From the NCBI GenBank assembly GCA_040772545.1, contig JAXGXY010000001.1, positions 868,001-932,000 on the forward strand: a DNA stretch of 64,000 bases, read 5' to 3'. Of the stretch, positions 63,054 through 64,000 are shown piece after piece. Within the stretch, counting starts at the first letter, position 1, and every line of letters begins with the position of its first letter. Position numbers and translations under genes: made by a program. Origin of the DNA: UBA1431 sp002329665. GTDB taxonomy: Bacteria > Bacillota > Clostridia > Christensenellales > UBA1431. Under the pieces are notes generated by a model. That model saw nothing but the letters and a program-made list of their open reading frames with translations, searched no databases and was not told where the DNA came from.

Positions 63054-63491
63054 TCACGAGAGGTGGCTGCTCAGCTTCGTCACGTTGTTCTGCTCCAGAG
63101 TAACGTAGTCGTTGGCGATCTGCGCCGTCTGCGGCTGCGTCTCCAGCCGCCGGGCGAGGAGCTGGTTGAGTTCGTCCATGCCCTTCCGGCTTCCGTTTAT
63201 CATGAGCTGCGCGATGTGCTTCGGGGCCGGATTAAAAAGCGTGGAGAACTGTATCGACGACCATATCGCGGTTTTGCAGACCATGGCCTGGTCTTCGGGG
63301 AACCTGTTGTATTCGAGCATTTCCCGCGCGGCTCTTTTGGCGATCTCGAGATACTGCGCGCGCTGCTCCGACAGGTCGCCGATAAGGCTGAGGTCCTTCG
63401 TCTTGGGCAGGATCATGTCCACCGCCTCCATGCCGATGCGTGCGCTCTGGTAGACCTCGTTGAGCAGGATGACGTCGTTCGGGTTTTCCAT
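63054..63491 (-). CDS. Small helical protein of unknown function
   Basis: About 145 residues, mostly alpha helix, with no signal peptide or membrane segment. It opens MENPNDVILLNEVYQSARIG, with the later segment MILPKTKDLSLIGDLSEQR, and looks like a four-helix bundle. I have seen similar short helical proteins in Clostridia, but I cannot place it in a named family with confidence. The ATG at 63491 follows AAAGGAAA; the frame is open to 63650, but the upstream part is not protein-like. It diverges from the thioesterase gene. Confidence 0.75.
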   Translation of the reverse strand: MENPNDVILLNEVYQSARIGMEAVDMILPKTKDLSLIGDLSEQRAQYLEIAKRAAREMLEYNRFPEDQAMVCKTAIWSSIQFSTLFNPAPKHIAQLMINGSRKGMDELNQLLARRLETQPQTAQIANDYVTLEQNNVTKLSSHLS

Positions 63492-63625
63492 GGCCGTTTC
63501 CTTTCTTCCGATTGAAAATGTTTTGTCTTTAGGATGCAAAAGAACGGCGAAAATATGTATCAACTTGTCTCGCTCCACGCAAAATGATACTATACATGTG
63601 CATCGCCGCACAGGAGGATTCCGGA

Positions 63626-64000
63626 TTGATATACAAAAGAAGGTTTGCATTGCCCGGCCACGAAGCGGATTTCACGGGGCGCTGGCGTCCTGCGTGCGTG
63701 CTCGACGAGATGCAGCGGGCCGCGGAATCGCACAGCGAAAGCCTCGGGACCGGACGCCGGATGCTAAAAGGCCACGGAATATTCTGGGTGATTTCACGCA
63801 TACGCGTTAAGATGAAAACCTATCCCGCCTGGGGGGAAGAGATCGTGTCGGCCACCTGGCCGCGCAACATGGGGGACCGTATCTTCCCGAGGGAGTACAG
63901 GTTCACGCGGCCGGACGGGGAATTGCTGGGGGAGGCCACGGCCGTTTTCCTGCTCAAGCACAGGGAGACGGGGCAGATCGTGCGCGCCCCCGACGGTCTG
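63626..64000 (+). CDS. Acyl-ACP thioesterase, N-terminal part (runs off the window)
   Basis: 125 codons present. FatA/FatB-type fold (hot-dog domain 1): CVLDEMQRAAESHSESLGTG, GIFWVISRIRVKM and a PREYRF segment near residue 88, typical for bacterial relatives that hydrolyse acyl-ACP to free fatty acids. The second hot-dog domain with the catalytic residues is beyond base 64000. TTG start at 63626 with AGGAGG at 63612-63617. It may set fatty acid chain length; the substrate length is not readable. Confidence 0.88.
   Translation, partial: MIYKRRFALPGHEADFTGRWRPACVLDEMQRAAESHSESLGTGRRMLKGHGIFWVISRIRVKMKTYPAWGEEIVSATWPRNMGDRIFPREYRFTRPDGELLGEATAVFLLKHRETGQIVRAPDGL

Overview
This looks like chromosomal DNA from a high-G+C, anaerobic member of the Bacillota, most likely a Clostridia-type organism. 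The signs are a T-box leader before proS, a CIRCE operator, strong AGGAGG ribosome binding sites with several TTG/GTG starts, the sporulation protein YunB, and an NADH-linked [FeFe]-hydrogenase operon. The exact family cannot be fixed from the window alone. Nearly all of it is coding, and about 50 genes can be supported.

Layout. 1-2.4 kb: argC-argB-argD on the minus strand (argJ absent between C and B) with an ArgR-like box in the promoter. 2.6-4.3 kb: T-box and proS. 4.4-6.8 kb: two divergent short-chain dehydrogenases and a TetR regulator around a palindrome-rich promoter. 6.9-9.4 kb: CIRCE, hsp20 and htpG. 9.5-11 kb: hpt and a kinase-like/nuclease-like fusion protein. 11.1-11.6 kb: an unassigned, independently transcribed structured RNA. 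11.7-15.1 kb: a stand-alone ATP-cone protein, a GIN-domain lipoprotein and the AmmeMemoRadiSam pair. 15.3-18.1 kb: a NiCo-type riboswitch and a P-type ATPase. 18.4-23.5 kb: a SorC regulator diverging from a sugar kinase, DeoC-type aldolase and Fe-alcohol dehydrogenase. 23.7-28.1 kb: nitroreductase, DAHP synthase, ABC exporter and TetR.

28.3-35.4 kb is a tightly packed glycan operon: sugar aminotransferase (WecE-like), ArnC-like polyprenyl-phosphate glycosyltransferase, hexapeptide acetyltransferase, two half-size EamA/SMR flippase-like proteins and two large GT-C-like membrane proteins. Its logic parallels the Gram-negative Arn lipid A pathway, but the set lies in a Gram-positive-type genome. 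35.4-39.4 kb: MerR/TipAS regulator with its own operator, then a TPP riboswitch and a thiamine-precursor ABC transporter (YkoF-like, ThiX, ThiY, ThiZ). 39.5-45.2 kb: a second P-type ATPase and a redox cluster (FMN reductase with a likely frameshift, radical SAM protein, DUF3795 protein, flavodoxin).

45.7-51.3 kb: the hydrogenase operon, a NuoE-like subunit, a 1031-residue NuoF-GltD fusion and HydA with an unusual coiled-coil tail. The fusion suggests that NAD(H), a second pyridine nucleotide, ferredoxin and H2 meet in one complex. 51.6-54.4 kb: an orphan response regulator, tRNA-Ser(CGA) flanked by degenerate repeats that carry its 3' end, and a phage-like amidase/holin pair. 54.6-64 kb: PBP1A, YunB, SMC, FtsY, a small unknown helical protein and the start of an acyl-ACP thioesterase.
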